Assembly (NCBI GenBank): GCA_047639315.1
Contig: JBLINQ010000025.1
Coordinates: 1 to 40,491, forward strand
DNA: 40,491 nt
Reading direction: 5' to 3'
Source of the DNA: S139-23 sp047639315
GTDB taxonomy: Bacteria; Planctomycetota; GCA-002687715; DRQF01
Part shown: positions 1-8,656 of the stretch, piece by piece
How the letters are laid out: each line of letters begins with the position of its first letter
Numbering within the stretch: the stretch's first letter is position 1
Translations under genes and position numbers: made by a program
The notes under the pieces: generated by a model
Seen by the model: only the letters and a program-made list of their open reading frames with translations
Database searches by the model: none
Told to the model about the DNA's origin: nothing

Positions 1-750
1 TTGGCGACATTCTTCTTCCGGCTCAACATGTCTGACTCCGCGTTTTCAGATCCTCGAGTGCGCCAAGCCCTTTCTCTCGCTATCGATCGCGAGGCCATCA
101 CCCGCTACGTTACGGGGTTGGGCGAAACGCCAGCATTGGGATTGGTTCCTCCCTTTATCGCTGGCGAGGAGCCTTGGGGAGAAATGGGGGAAAAGGGCCT
201 GAGCTACGACCCCGATCGGGCACGAGAAATCTTGGCCGAATGTGGGCATGCTGACGGCAAGGGCTTGAAGGAGCTGACGATTGCCTTCAATACTGATGTC
301 AAGAATCGGGCGATTGCCGAAGCGGTGCAACAGATGTGGTCGAAGGAATTAGGGGTCGATGTCATTCTGGAGAATCGCGAGAAGAAGGTTCACTATGCGC
401 GGGAGCGAGCTGGGGAGTACCTCATCTCTCGTGGCAATTGGATTGGCGATTTCAGCGATCCAGCCACCTTCCTTGATGTCTTTCGCTCGGACGGATCGAG
501 CAATCGAACTGGCTGGAAGAACAAGCAATACGACAGCCTCTTGGATCGAGCTCTTGTCGAAGTTGACGTCAAGAAGCGGCGGCTGCTTCTCAAGAAAGCT
601 GAGCTAATTCTCTGCGTTGAAGACCCTCCCATCATTCCGATCTTCTACTACCGAACGGCCTATTTGCTGCGCCCGAATCGGTTTGAAGGGATATTTGAGA
701 ACAGTCGCAACATCCATCCTCCCAAGTTCATTCGGGTCATTTCACCATGA
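1..750 (+). CDS. Peptide ABC transporter substrate-binding protein, C-terminal part (5' truncated)
   Basis: This is the C-terminal ~249 residues of an extracytoplasmic solute-binding protein of family 5 (OppA/DppA-like), which delivers peptides to the permeases encoded just downstream. The early stretch DPRVRQALSLAIDREAI is a hallmark of that family, and the later GNWIGDFSDPATFLDVF and the segment around PPIIPIFYYR also fit its C-terminal lobe. Full-length members have roughly 500-600 residues, so the N-terminal half with the signal peptide lies before the window; the TTG at position 1 is probably an internal codon. The stop overlaps the next gene's start as ATGA. The exact substrate cannot be told from the sequence. 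Confidence 0.9.
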   Translation: MATFFFRLNMSDSAFSDPRVRQALSLAIDREAITRYVTGLGETPALGLVPPFIAGEEPWGEMGEKGLSYDPDRAREILAECGHADGKGLKELTIAFNTDVKNRAIAEAVQQMWSKELGVDVILENREKKVHYARERAGEYLISRGNWIGDFSDPATFLDVFRSDGSSNRTGWKNKQYDSLLDRALVEVDVKKRRLLLKKAELILCVEDPPIIPIFYYRTAYLLRPNRFEGIFENSRNIHPPKFIRVISP

Positions 751-1673
751 TGGCGCGATTCACATCTCGGGTGCTTCAGTCGATTGTCACTCTCTTTGTT
801 GTTGTCGTGTTGAGCTTCCTGTTGCAGAAAGCCGCTCCAGGAGGCCCGTTCGATCAAGAACGAGAAATGCCCGAGCAAACGCGTAAGGCGCTCGAGCATG
901 AATGGCATCTCGACGAATCAACGGCGACGCAGTTGGGATATTACTTGGGTGACCTGTGTTCGTGGCCACCCGACATGAAGCATTCGATGTCTCGTCCCGA
1001 CTACTCGGTGATGGAGTTGATTGCTCCACGACTAAAGGTCAGTTTTTCGCTGGGGTTATGTGTGCTGGGTTTTAGCTTGTCGGTGGGGCTGATCTTGGGA
1101 GTGTGGGCGGCGACTCATCGTAATCGTCTCATTGATCATGCAGTCATGGTGGTGGCACTCCTTGGGGTGAGCATCCCGAACTTCGTAGTTGGCCCTATTG
1201 CCAAATGGATCTTTGCACTGAAACTCGATTGGTTGCCGGAGTCGCGTTGGGTGGGGCCAGCGAGCATGATCTTGCCGGTCCTCTCTATGGCGCCGTTATA
1301 CATCGCCATTGTGGCCCGCATGGTGCGTGGTGGCCTGGTCGAGTCTTTGTCTCGTGATCACATCCGCGCAGCTCGGGCTCGCGGGTTCAGCGAGCGTCGC
1401 TTGGTGTTCAAGCATGCTTTGCCAGAGGCGCTCTTGCCGGTCGTCGCCTGGTTAGGGCCGGCCATGGCTGGCCTGGCTGTTGGCTCGGTGGTGATTGAGC
1501 GTGTCTTCAATATTCCCGGATTGGGTAACACGCTGATCGATGCGGCCTTCAATCGAGACTACACCATGGTCATGGGAGCGGTCATTACTTACAGCGCCAT
1601 TCTGATCGGGGCGAATCTCCTCTCTGATCTTTTGGTCGGTTACCTTGACCCACGAACGAGGGTGGCCACGTGA
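747..1673 (+). CDS. Peptide ABC transporter permease, OppB/DppB-like
   Basis: An inner-membrane permease that forms half of the channel of a peptide transporter. It has 308 residues, the normal length. A first membrane segment lies at about 8-27, followed by a periplasmic part and further segments at about 98-120, 132-155, 172-190, 232-252 and 275-298. The EAA loop that docks onto the ATPase is visible around residues 204-228 (DHIRAARARGFSERRL then HALPEAL), and IERVFNIPGLG follows at 250-260, as in OppB/DppB. The ATG at 747 overlaps the stop of the binding-protein gene. This is the first permease of a five-gene operon whose genes all overlap by 4 bases. Confidence 0.93.
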   Translation: MMARFTSRVLQSIVTLFVVVVLSFLLQKAAPGGPFDQEREMPEQTRKALEHEWHLDESTATQLGYYLGDLCSWPPDMKHSMSRPDYSVMELIAPRLKVSFSLGLCVLGFSLSVGLILGVWAATHRNRLIDHAVMVVALLGVSIPNFVVGPIAKWIFALKLDWLPESRWVGPASMILPVLSMAPLYIAIVARMVRGGLVESLSRDHIRAARARGFSERRLVFKHALPEALLPVVAWLGPAMAGLAVGSVVIERVFNIPGLGNTLIDAAFNRDYTMVMGAVITYSAILIGANLLSDLLVGYLDPRTRVAT

Positions 1674-2527
1674 TAGAGGCTAATCAGAAACCAATGGCGG
1701 CAGCGTGGCGACGCTTTCGTCAACATCGAGGCGCCTGCGTTGGCACCATTGTCCTCATCTTGATGTCGAGTTTTGTCATCTTCTTGCCCTTGTTTTGGTT
1801 CGAAGAGCCGTCGACTCAGCACTTGACCTTGGGGCCGACCTCACCGTCTCTGGAGCATTGGGCAGGAACTGATTATGAAGGGCGAGACATCCTGGTTCGT
1901 ATGGCTGCTGGCGGTCGGGTCTCTCTTCTCGTTGGTTTGGTCGCGACTCTTGTTGCCTTAGTTATTGGCGTCACTTGGGGGGCGGTTGCGGGTTACTTGG
2001 GCGGACGCGTCGATGCCGTGATGATGCGTATTGTCGATGTTCTTTACGGCTTGCCGTACATGTTCTTCGTCATCATCCTCATGGTCTGGTTTGGCCGCAG
2101 TATGGTCAACATCTTCATTGGCCTGGGCGCCGTCTCTTGGCTCACCATGGCACGTATCGTGCGGGCCAATGTCATGTCCTATCGAGATCGTGACTTTGTC
2201 AACGCCGCCAAGTTAGCAGGGCATGGGGGAGCATTTATTGTCGCTCGCCATATTCTCCCGAACGTCATGGGGCCAATCTTGGTTTATGGCACTTTGACTG
2301 TGCCGCGGGTCATGATTGAAGAGGCTTTCTTGTCATTCCTCGGGCTCGGTATTCAACCGCCGGCGGCAAGTTGGGGATCGCTCTTGGCAGAAGGTGCTTC
2401 CTTGTTTCGCGAATACCCTTGGATGTTGATCGGCCCGGCTTCGGCTCTGTGCCTGACTTTACTGGCCTTGAACTTTGTCGGGGATGGCCTCCGCGATGCT
2501 CTTGATCCCAAGGAGAGCCGGGCATGA
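1670..2527 (+). CDS. Peptide ABC transporter permease, OppC/DppC-like
   Basis: The second inner-membrane permease of the peptide transporter, 285 residues. Features typical of OppC/DppC are an N-terminal membrane segment (about 23-43), the motif GTDYEGRDILVR at 66-77, further membrane segments, and an EAA loop around 175-199 (DFVNAAKLAG then HILPNV). The C-terminal GLGIQPPAASWGSLL (225-239) is also characteristic. It starts with GTG at 1670, which overlaps the upstream TGA as GTGA, so its translation is probably coupled to that of the OppB-like gene. Confidence 0.93.
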   Translation: MIEANQKPMAAAWRRFRQHRGACVGTIVLILMSSFVIFLPLFWFEEPSTQHLTLGPTSPSLEHWAGTDYEGRDILVRMAAGGRVSLLVGLVATLVALVIGVTWGAVAGYLGGRVDAVMMRIVDVLYGLPYMFFVIILMVWFGRSMVNIFIGLGAVSWLTMARIVRANVMSYRDRDFVNAAKLAGHGGAFIVARHILPNVMGPILVYGTLTVPRVMIEEAFLSFLGLGIQPPAASWGSLLAEGASLFREYPWMLIGPASALCLTLLALNFVGDGLRDALDPKESRA

Positions 2528-3495
2528 GTTTCGTCGAAATCCGTAACTTGAAACTCAGCTTCTCAAGTGACGCCGGGCAAATTGAAGTCCTACGGGGCGT
2601 CGACTTAACGATGACGTCGGGGCAGATCCTGGGTTTAGTCGGAGAAAGTGGGAGTGGTAAGAGCCTCACCGGACTTGCGATGATCGGGTTGACCGATGAC
2701 CGGGCGAGGATCGCCGCGGATCAACTTGAAATACTCGGTTGCGACATGCTCCATGCATCGGAATCGATGAAGCGCCAGATGCGCGGTTCAGATATTGCGA
2801 TGGTCTTTCAGAATCCGACGACGAGTCTTGATCCCCATTACCGTATCGGGGCTCAAATTGAGGAAGTCTTGCGAGTCAAAGGGGGTGAAACAAAGGCGAA
2901 TGCCAGGAAACGAGTACGAGAGTTGTTGGCGGAGGTCGGGCTCCAAGAGGTCGATCGTGTGGCTTCCTCCTTTCCGCATGAACTCTCTGGTGGCATGAAT
3001 CAGCGGGTCATGATTGCCTTAGCCACGGCACTTCAGCCCCGCCTTATCATCGCTGACGAACCGACCACCGCGCTTGACGTCACCACTCAAAGCCGGATCA
3101 TGGAGCTGTTCCGAGACCTCGCCGTACGTCATCAGATGGCACTCCTGTTTATTAGCCATGATCTTGGTGTCATCAAAAACCTCTGTGACTCCGTCGCCGT
3201 ACTCTATGCCGGAAGGGTCGTCGAGTCTGGGCCGGTCGATGTAGTTCTCTCTCGGCCCAAGCATCCCTATACCGCAGCATTGCTTCACTCACGACCCAAA
3301 CTGGGTGGTGAAAAGAGACTGCCGGAAGGGATTCCTGGTTTGCCGCCCAAGCCAGGCGAGAGAATCAGCGGCTGTGCATTTGCCGCGCGCTGCAAGCATG
3401 TGGTCGATGACTGTCTCACCAAGCAACCCCAGTTCGTGGAGCACCTGAAAAGTGCTCTTGCCTGCCACTTGAATGACGGGGAGGGGCTCCAGTGA
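2524..3495 (+). CDS. Peptide ABC transporter ATPase, OppD/DppD-like
   Basis: A cytoplasmic ATPase that powers peptide import with the OppF-like partner. Visible motifs are Walker A GESGSGKS (40-47), the Q-loop FQNPTTSLDP (95-104), the signature LSGGMNQR (154-161), Walker B LIIADEP (174-180) and the H-loop SHD (211-213). The C-terminal oligo_HPY region (from about 233) has Cys284, Cys290, Cys297 and Cys314, matching the four-cysteine pattern of DppD/OppD, which in characterised members binds an iron-sulfur cluster. The signature carries Met-Asn where Gln-X is usual, which is common in this subfamily. The ATG overlaps the preceding stop as ATGA. Confidence 0.94.
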   Translation: MSFVEIRNLKLSFSSDAGQIEVLRGVDLTMTSGQILGLVGESGSGKSLTGLAMIGLTDDRARIAADQLEILGCDMLHASESMKRQMRGSDIAMVFQNPTTSLDPHYRIGAQIEEVLRVKGGETKANARKRVRELLAEVGLQEVDRVASSFPHELSGGMNQRVMIALATALQPRLIIADEPTTALDVTTQSRIMELFRDLAVRHQMALLFISHDLGVIKNLCDSVAVLYAGRVVESGPVDVVLSRPKHPYTAALLHSRPKLGGEKRLPEGIPGLPPKPGERISGCAFAARCKHVVDDCLTKQPQFVEHLKSALACHLNDGEGLQ

Positions 3496-4235
3496 CGATT
3501 CTGAAGATTACAGACCTTTCTGTTCGGTTAGGGAACAAGCAGATTCTGGACGGTGTTTCCTGCGAGTTGGAGGCCGGGCGCTGCCTTAGTGTGGTTGGCG
3601 AAAGTGGTAGCGGAAAGTCGACCCTCCTGAAAGCGATCTGCGGCTTGATTTCATTTCAATCTGGCAACATCAAAATGATCGACAAGGTCATTCGGCCTCA
3701 ATCACGTCGGCGTCCTGGCGACGATGCGAAGACGTTGCAAATGGTCTTTCAAGATCCAACTGCGTCCTTAGATCCGCGGTGGCCCGCTTGGCGGATTGTC
3801 ACGGAATGCCTGCCGAATACCTCGGCGGCGACGTTGAAGCAGGCGGCGAGTCAACTCCTGGATGATGTCGGACTTGATCAAGCGTGTGCCGATCGGTTTC
3901 CGCATGAACTCTCTGGTGGGCAAAAGCAGCGACTGGGAATTGCCCGCGCGATCGCCCCAAGGCCCAAGATCCTGTTGCTCGATGAACCGGTGTCAGCCCT
4001 AGATACATCGGTCCAAGCTGGCATTCTCGATCTGTTTGCGCGTCTTCAAGCCGAGCGTGAACTGACTTATCTTTTTGTCAGCCACGATCTGGCTGTGGTG
4101 CGTTTTCTCGCCGACGAGATCCTTGTCCTGAAGGACGGGCGCGTGGTCGAGAAAAGTACCACGGAATCACTCCTATCGACTCCATCTCACCCTTACACTC
4201 AGTCTCTGATCCGGGCCGCCCAAGAGCTCGACTAA
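3492..4235 (+). CDS. Peptide ABC transporter ATPase, OppF/DppF-like
   Basis: The second ATPase of the transporter, 247 residues. It has Walker A GESGSGKST (36-44), the Q-loop FQDPTASLDP (86-95), the signature LSGGQKQR (140-147), Walker B ILLLDEP (160-166) and SHD at 197-199. It ends soon after the SHPYTQSL segment and lacks the cysteine-bearing oligo_HPY extension, so it is shorter than many OppF proteins (about 310-330). Translation starts at GTG 3492, overlapping the OppD-like stop as GTGA. It is the last gene of the operon; I see no clear intrinsic terminator before the cyclase-fold gene 110 bases downstream. Confidence 0.93.
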   Translation: MTILKITDLSVRLGNKQILDGVSCELEAGRCLSVVGESGSGKSTLLKAICGLISFQSGNIKMIDKVIRPQSRRRPGDDAKTLQMVFQDPTASLDPRWPAWRIVTECLPNTSAATLKQAASQLLDDVGLDQACADRFPHELSGGQKQRLGIARAIAPRPKILLLDEPVSALDTSVQAGILDLFARLQAERELTYLFVSHDLAVVRFLADEILVLKDGRVVEKSTTESLLSTPSHPYTQSLIRAAQELD

Positions 4236-4345
4236 AACTTATTCCCCGCTTAGCAGATCTCATCAAAGAGAATACCTGAACTCCGGGAATAGGGTATATT
4301 CGCCTGTCTCCTCATGCGGCAGATTGACGGGTGGAAAGTGACCAT

Positions 4346-6463
4346 ATGTCCGATTCCAAAAAGAAAACAATCCTCAATTCCACCGAGCTTGATGTCATTA
4401 CGACACATTTGCTCGCTAATCGTGCCCGTAGGCGTTCCTACACCGTGGGGCCACTTGATGCGGAGACCTCTGGTTCGGACCAAAGCCTCAACCAAGCCAC
4501 CAGCAACGAGGCGATTTCTGATGCAGAACGCCAATCCATACAACACGGAATTAGCGATACGGTCGTCGCTTTGATGGCGTTGGGTTTCACCGTCACCAAG
4601 GCAGTATCAGGCGATCCGTACGAGTCGTCCGAGATCGGCCAGGGAGACGAACTTCTCTCTTTGCAATCGGAAGCGAAGCGAGCTCTCAGGCAGAGCCGTC
4701 CGATCGAGGCCTATGATCTTGCTTTGGAGGCTCTGTCGAAGTTTCCCGACGATGTTTCCTTAAAAGAGTTTTGCGCTCGGGCCCTGGCCGAGTCTGGGGC
4801 AGCCCAAAAGTCATTTAATCTCTTAGACCAAATCCCTGACGCCAGTAAGACAGACGAAACTCGCGGGCTGTTGGCCAGTGCCTTGAAAAAGTTGGCTCTT
4901 GAAGAACCTGACCTGAACAAGAGACATGCACTTTTCTGTCAAGCTCATGGTCGCTACTTGAGCGTCTTTCACGCCAACCCTAAGCACTACTGGGCCGGGA
5001 TTAATGCGGCGGCACTTTCTGCTCTCACCGGCCAAGGCAATGCTGAAGAACTGGCGGCCCAGGTCGCCATCGTCGCCGAGGACGCTTTTGCCGAAGATGA
5101 TGACAAGTACTGGGCTGAAGCGACGTTGGCAGAAACTCACCTGATTCGCCGCGATTTTGAAAAAGCCAAAGAGCTCTACCGCAGCGCTGCAGAGAAATGT
5201 CAGGGCGATTACTTTCGCGTCGCCTCAACGCTTCGAAATGCGCGCCTCTTATTGGCGGCATTAGGGCATTCAGACGAACAATTTGTCGCCTGTTTTGGCA
5301 TTCCTCAAGTCGTTGTTTTCTCAGGTCATATCATTGACGCAAGTGACCGGCCGAAGCGTCGTTTTCCGGCCGCGTCTGAAGACAAAGTGCGTGACGGCAT
5401 TCGGCGTGCTCTTGAAGAATTCGATTCGGTCATTGCCTTCTCGTCTGCAGCCTGTGGGGCTGACATCATCTTCCTGGAAGAGGTGCTGAAGGCTGGTGGC
5501 GAGATCAACATTGTCTTGCCTTTCGACCGAGACACGTTTTATCAAACGAGCGTCGAGTCGGTCGGGGGCGTTGCTTGGCGGGAACGCTATGAGAAGCTCT
5601 TCACCTTGGCCAAGTCGGTAGCAGAACTCACCGACCGCCACCCCGAATGGGAAGATGTGGCCTACGACTATGCCAATCGATTCATTGCTGGGCAGGCAGC
5701 ACTACGAGCCAAGAGCATTGCTTCTGAAGTCGTGGGTCTTGCTGTGTGGGATCGCTATTGTGGAGATGGTTTGGGCGGTACCGATTCGGCTGTTGATCTG
5801 TGGCGATCGACCGGGATTGCCGTCAAAGTCGTTGATCCACTTGATGGTTCAATCCTCGATCAGAGTCAGTTTCCGCCAAGGTCCAAAGGGCATGTCGCCT
5901 CGACTTCGAGCGTTGGCATCAAGTCGATGCTCTTCGGCGACTTTTCTGGCTTCAGCAAGTTGAGTGAAGTGCAGATCCCTCAATTCACCAAACACGCTCT
6001 CGGTCTTGTTGCCGATTTGATTGAAGAAACCACCCATGGTCCAGTGGTCAAGAATACATGGGGCGACGGTCTCTACTTTGTCTTTGAAAATGTACATGAT
6101 GCCGGACGTTTTTCTCTCGAATTGGCGCGGCGGGTGAATGCCGTGAATTGGGATGACTACGACCTGCCCCAAGAAATGGGGCTTCGAATTGGTCTTCATG
6201 CTGGGCCTGTACATCAGTGCATTGATCCAGTGACAGGCAATCCAAATTTCATTGGAACGAACGTCTCGCGTACAGCTCGAATCGAACCGATTACGCCTGT
6301 CGGTGAAGTCTACGCCAGTGAAGCGTTCGCAGCTTTGGTCGCCGCCGAACGGCTCCTTGAATTCAAATTGCAGTATGTCGGCAAGACGCCCTTAGCCAAG
6401 AATTATGGCTCGCATCGCCTGTTTCACGTTACGGCCGGGCATCCCCCAAAAGGTGAGTCATGA
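4346..6463 (+). CDS. TPR / SLOG-like / class III cyclase-fold signalling protein
   Basis: A soluble 705-residue protein with three parts. Helical TPR-like repeats cover about 95-315. A Rossmann-like domain covers about 320-500, with VVVFSGHIID and ACGADIIFLEE then NIVLPFD, resembling SLOG/LOG-type nucleotide-binding domains. A class III nucleotide cyclase domain runs from about 525 to the end. Both metal-binding Asp are present (Asp532 in FGDFSGFS, Asp574 in WGDG), as is the Arg of the transition-state helix (VSRTARIE). The usual Asn of that helix is Ser, and the purine-specifying Lys and Asp are not in their usual places. ATG 4346 is preferred because GGAAAG lies 7 bases upstream; an in-frame GTG at 4331 is weaker. 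The product is probably cAMP or a related nucleotide, but this is unproven. The gene overlaps the kinase gene. Confidence 0.85.
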   Translation: MSDSKKKTILNSTELDVITTHLLANRARRRSYTVGPLDAETSGSDQSLNQATSNEAISDAERQSIQHGISDTVVALMALGFTVTKAVSGDPYESSEIGQGDELLSLQSEAKRALRQSRPIEAYDLALEALSKFPDDVSLKEFCARALAESGAAQKSFNLLDQIPDASKTDETRGLLASALKKLALEEPDLNKRHALFCQAHGRYLSVFHANPKHYWAGINAAALSALTGQGNAEELAAQVAIVAEDAFAEDDDKYWAEATLAETHLIRRDFEKAKELYRSAAEKCQGDYFRVASTLRNARLLLAALGHSDEQFVACFGIPQVVVFSGHIIDASDRPKRRFPAASEDKVRDGIRRALEEFDSVIAFSSAACGADIIFLEEVLKAGGEINIVLPFDRDTFYQTSVESVGGVAWRERYEKLFTLAKSVAELTDRHPEWEDVAYDYANRFIAGQAALRAKSIASEVVGLAVWDRYCGDGLGGTDSAVDLWRSTGIAVKVVDPLDGSILDQSQFPPRSKGHVASTSSVGIKSMLFGDFSGFSKLSEVQIPQFTKHALGLVADLIEETTHGPVVKNTWGDGLYFVFENVHDAGRFSLELARRVNAVNWDDYDLPQEMGLRIGLHAGPVHQCIDPVTGNPNFIGTNVSRTARIEPITPVGEVYASEAFAALVAAERLLEFKLQYVGKTPLAKNYGSHRLFHVTAGHPPKGES

Positions 6464-8073
6464 TGGACCCGAAACCTCAAGACCAGATCATTCAAATGCT
6501 CCATACTGACTTCGCTAGCACCGAAGGACTGAAGGGCGTCGACGAATATATTGCGCTGTTCCCTGGGCAGGAAGAACTCGTTCGTGACTCTTACATTCGT
6601 GTTTTGGTCGGGGTCGCCAATGTCCCAATGATGCCGACGCTTCAACTTTTGGGATCGACATTGCCTGAGTCGACCATGGCTGACGATGAGCTGGATGGTG
6701 ACGGTGACTTAGAACAAATGGACGGAAGATACGAGTCCTTTGGGGTCATTGCTGAAGGCGGCATGGGAGTGATCGAAGCAGCCAATGATCATCGCCTGGA
6801 ACGAATTGTCGCCATCAAGTACATGAAGGAAACAGCAGATCCTCATGCGTGGCGGCGATTTCGACGTGAAGGTCTCTTGACCGCTCGTCTGGCGCATCCG
6901 AATATCGTCCCGGTTCATGATCTGGGGCGTGATTCTGCCGGACGCCCGTACCTGGCAATGAAGCTGGTGAGCGGACGTTCGCTGGGCGAGTTGCTGAATT
7001 CCAATACTGAAAAAGAAGCGGATAAGATCGACACCGTTCTGCGGACCGCAATGACGGTCTGCGATGCGCTTTCGTTTGCGCACGACAGCGGTGTCGTCCA
7101 CTTAGATATCAAGCCAGACAACATCATGATCGGGACCTACGGAGAAGCCTATCTGATGGATTGGGGCATCTCACGACCTGTTGGCTCAACCGGAATTATT
7201 GAAGGGACGCCAGCGTACATGTCACCGGAGCAGGCCACCGGAGGAACTGTGACGGCGCAAACCGATATATTCGCCTTGGGTGCCTTGCTTTACCGCGCCT
7301 TGGCAAAAGCGCCACCATTTAGGGGCACTAGCTCGGATGAGATTATGGATGCAGCGAGCGCGTGTGACTTTGTTTCGCTTCGAAGCGTTAATCCGAAGGT
7401 TCCTATTTCCTTGGCTGCCATCATTGAGAAGTCCATGGCGGCTCGGCCTGAAGATCGTCACGAATCTACAGCCCAATTTCGAGATGATCTTTGGCGCTTC
7501 CTTCGTGGTGAACGCGCCTTAGAGACGATGCGAGTTGACCAAGGTGACATGATCCTCATTGCCGGCGATGAGGCTGATGGGGCCTACCAGATCACCGAGG
7601 GAGAGTGTGCGGTCTCTGTGAAGGGCGAATATGGCGATATTGAGTTAGCGCACCTGGGGCCCGGCGATACTTTTGGCGAGTTGGCTCTATTGTGTGAATC
7701 GACCAGGACCGCCAGCATTCGCGCACTGACGCCCGTTGTTCTCAAGCGTATTTCTCGCGACGTTTTTCTCAGCTGGATGGAAGAGGGGTCGTGGATCACG
7801 CCATTCGTCAAGGGCATCGCGGATCGCTTAACCGAACTCACCGATGGCTTGGTTAGAGCCACAGATGAAGGATTCGTCAACGATGTTCATGTCCATTTGT
7901 TTCGAGTTTTGAACGGATTACAGAAGCGCGGCGCTGCGGCGCCATACTTCTCAGCTATGGTGGCTGATATTGCTGAGAAGCTGAAGGTCCGCGAGAGCAA
8001 GATCGAATCGGTGATTCAGGAGAGCGACGATTTTGCCGTCGACCTCAAATCAGGCAAGATCTCATTGGCCTGA
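6460..8073 (+). CDS. Ser/Thr protein kinase with C-terminal cyclic-nucleotide-binding domain
   Basis: A 537-residue cytoplasmic kinase. After an N-terminal helical region (1-90) comes a Hanks-type kinase domain (about 91-350): Gly-rich loop IAEGGMGV, VAIK Lys120, catalytic loop HLDIKPDN with Asp216, DWG with Asp234 in place of DFG, GTPAYMSPEQ, and DIFALGALLY. A cyclic-nucleotide-binding domain follows (about 355-460). Its phosphate-binding cassette FGELALLCESTRTAS keeps Glu407 and Arg416 with the PKA-like spacing of nine, so cNMP binding looks intact. No membrane segment is present. The gene overlaps the cyclase-fold gene as ATGA, with AGGTGAG as ribosome-binding site, so coupled synthesis is likely. 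It is inferred to be a kinase regulated by its neighbour's nucleotide product. A second ATG lies directly after the first. Confidence 0.93.
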   Translation: MMDPKPQDQIIQMLHTDFASTEGLKGVDEYIALFPGQEELVRDSYIRVLVGVANVPMMPTLQLLGSTLPESTMADDELDGDGDLEQMDGRYESFGVIAEGGMGVIEAANDHRLERIVAIKYMKETADPHAWRRFRREGLLTARLAHPNIVPVHDLGRDSAGRPYLAMKLVSGRSLGELLNSNTEKEADKIDTVLRTAMTVCDALSFAHDSGVVHLDIKPDNIMIGTYGEAYLMDWGISRPVGSTGIIEGTPAYMSPEQATGGTVTAQTDIFALGALLYRALAKAPPFRGTSSDEIMDAASACDFVSLRSVNPKVPISLAAIIEKSMAARPEDRHESTAQFRDDLWRFLRGERALETMRVDQGDMILIAGDEADGAYQITEGECAVSVKGEYGDIELAHLGPGDTFGELALLCESTRTASIRALTPVVLKRISRDVFLSWMEEGSWITPFVKGIADRLTELTDGLVRATDEGFVNDVHVHLFRVLNGLQKRGAAAPYFSAMVADIAEKLKVRESKIESVIQESDDFAVDLKSGKISLA

Positions 8074-8081
8074 TGAACAGA

Positions 8082-8100
8082 AGGTTCCGCCAACGAACCT
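8082..8100. terminator. Short hairpin between convergent genes (possible weak terminator)
   Basis: AGGTTC (8082-8087) and GAACCT (8095-8100) form a perfect 6-bp stem with a 7-base loop, exactly between the kinase stop and the stop of the minus-strand lipoprotein gene. There is no T-run on either side, so termination activity is uncertain. Confidence 0.3.
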
Positions 8101-8554
8101 AATGGAATCGTAGGTTGGTGTCCTCTGTGACGACAAGCACAGACTCCTGGGCGTATTGAGTCTTGTAATGACCGGCGATTTCCTTGATGTGGTTGGTTGC
8201 CGTAACAGAGTCCAAATGAAACAGAATGACAACACGACTTTCTTCTTCGATCACCTGTGCCGATTCGTTTTGCCATTGGCCCGTTGCCTTCACCACCGTC
8301 AAGCCATCTTTGAATCGCGGTGTGATGACGTCATCAACGAACTTCTCGAATGCGGCTGAAGTGACGGAACTCCCATCCTTCTTCTTCATGCCGAAGTACA
8401 TCTCAGTGCGATGCCAATGTTCTCGTGTCGCCTCCTTCTGGTCATGAGAACGAAAGGGGACTTCTTGCGAAGAAAAACAACCGCCCAGGAAGATGCACAG
8501 AATCACAGTCGCCCAGTATTTGGGATATCTGCCAGTTAGACGATTTCGACGCAT
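8099..8554 (-). CDS. DUF3574-like lipoprotein
   Basis: A 151-residue predicted lipoprotein. The N-terminus has Arg-rich residues, a hydrophobic stretch and the lipobox LGGC with Cys at residue 26. The mature part (HRTEMYFGMKKKDGSSV, then FVDDVITPRFKDGLTVV and a strand EEESRVVILFH) matches my memory of the DUF3574 family, small proteins of unknown function that are often secreted or lipidated. On the minus strand AGAGGG lies 7-12 bases before the ATG. It stands alone on its strand, convergent with the kinase gene and divergent from the ABC ATPase pair. No biochemical role can be assigned. Confidence 0.8.
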   Translation of the reverse strand: MRRNRLTGRYPKYWATVILCIFLGGCFSSQEVPFRSHDQKEATREHWHRTEMYFGMKKKDGSSVTSAAFEKFVDDVITPRFKDGLTVVKATGQWQNESAQVIEEESRVVILFHLDSVTATNHIKEIAGHYKTQYAQESVLVVTEDTNLRFH

Positions 8555-8630
8555 GATGATGCCCTCTAATGCTCAATCAAGACCTTGAGTTTACCAGACT
8601 AGTCCGGAAAGCGATTGTAATCTTGCAGGA

Positions 8631-8647
8631 TTGGCCCAATGGGCTAA
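8631..8647. promoter_or_regulatory. Near-palindrome upstream of the orphan ABC ATPase pair
   Basis: The sequence TTGGCCCAATGGGCTAA is an inverted repeat with arms TTGGCCCA and TGGGCTAA around one base, one pair being G-T. It ends 9 bases before the ATG at 8657, where a repressor or an mRNA hairpin could affect expression. No confident -35/-10 pair and only a weak ribosome-binding site are seen here. Function is inferred from position alone. Confidence 0.25.
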
Positions 8648-8656
8648 TCTTGGGCT

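Noticed and set aside
4279..4300. Promoter with TATATT at 4295-4300 before the cyclase-fold gene
   Set aside because: No -35 element at a suitable distance; a real promoter may exist but cannot be supported.
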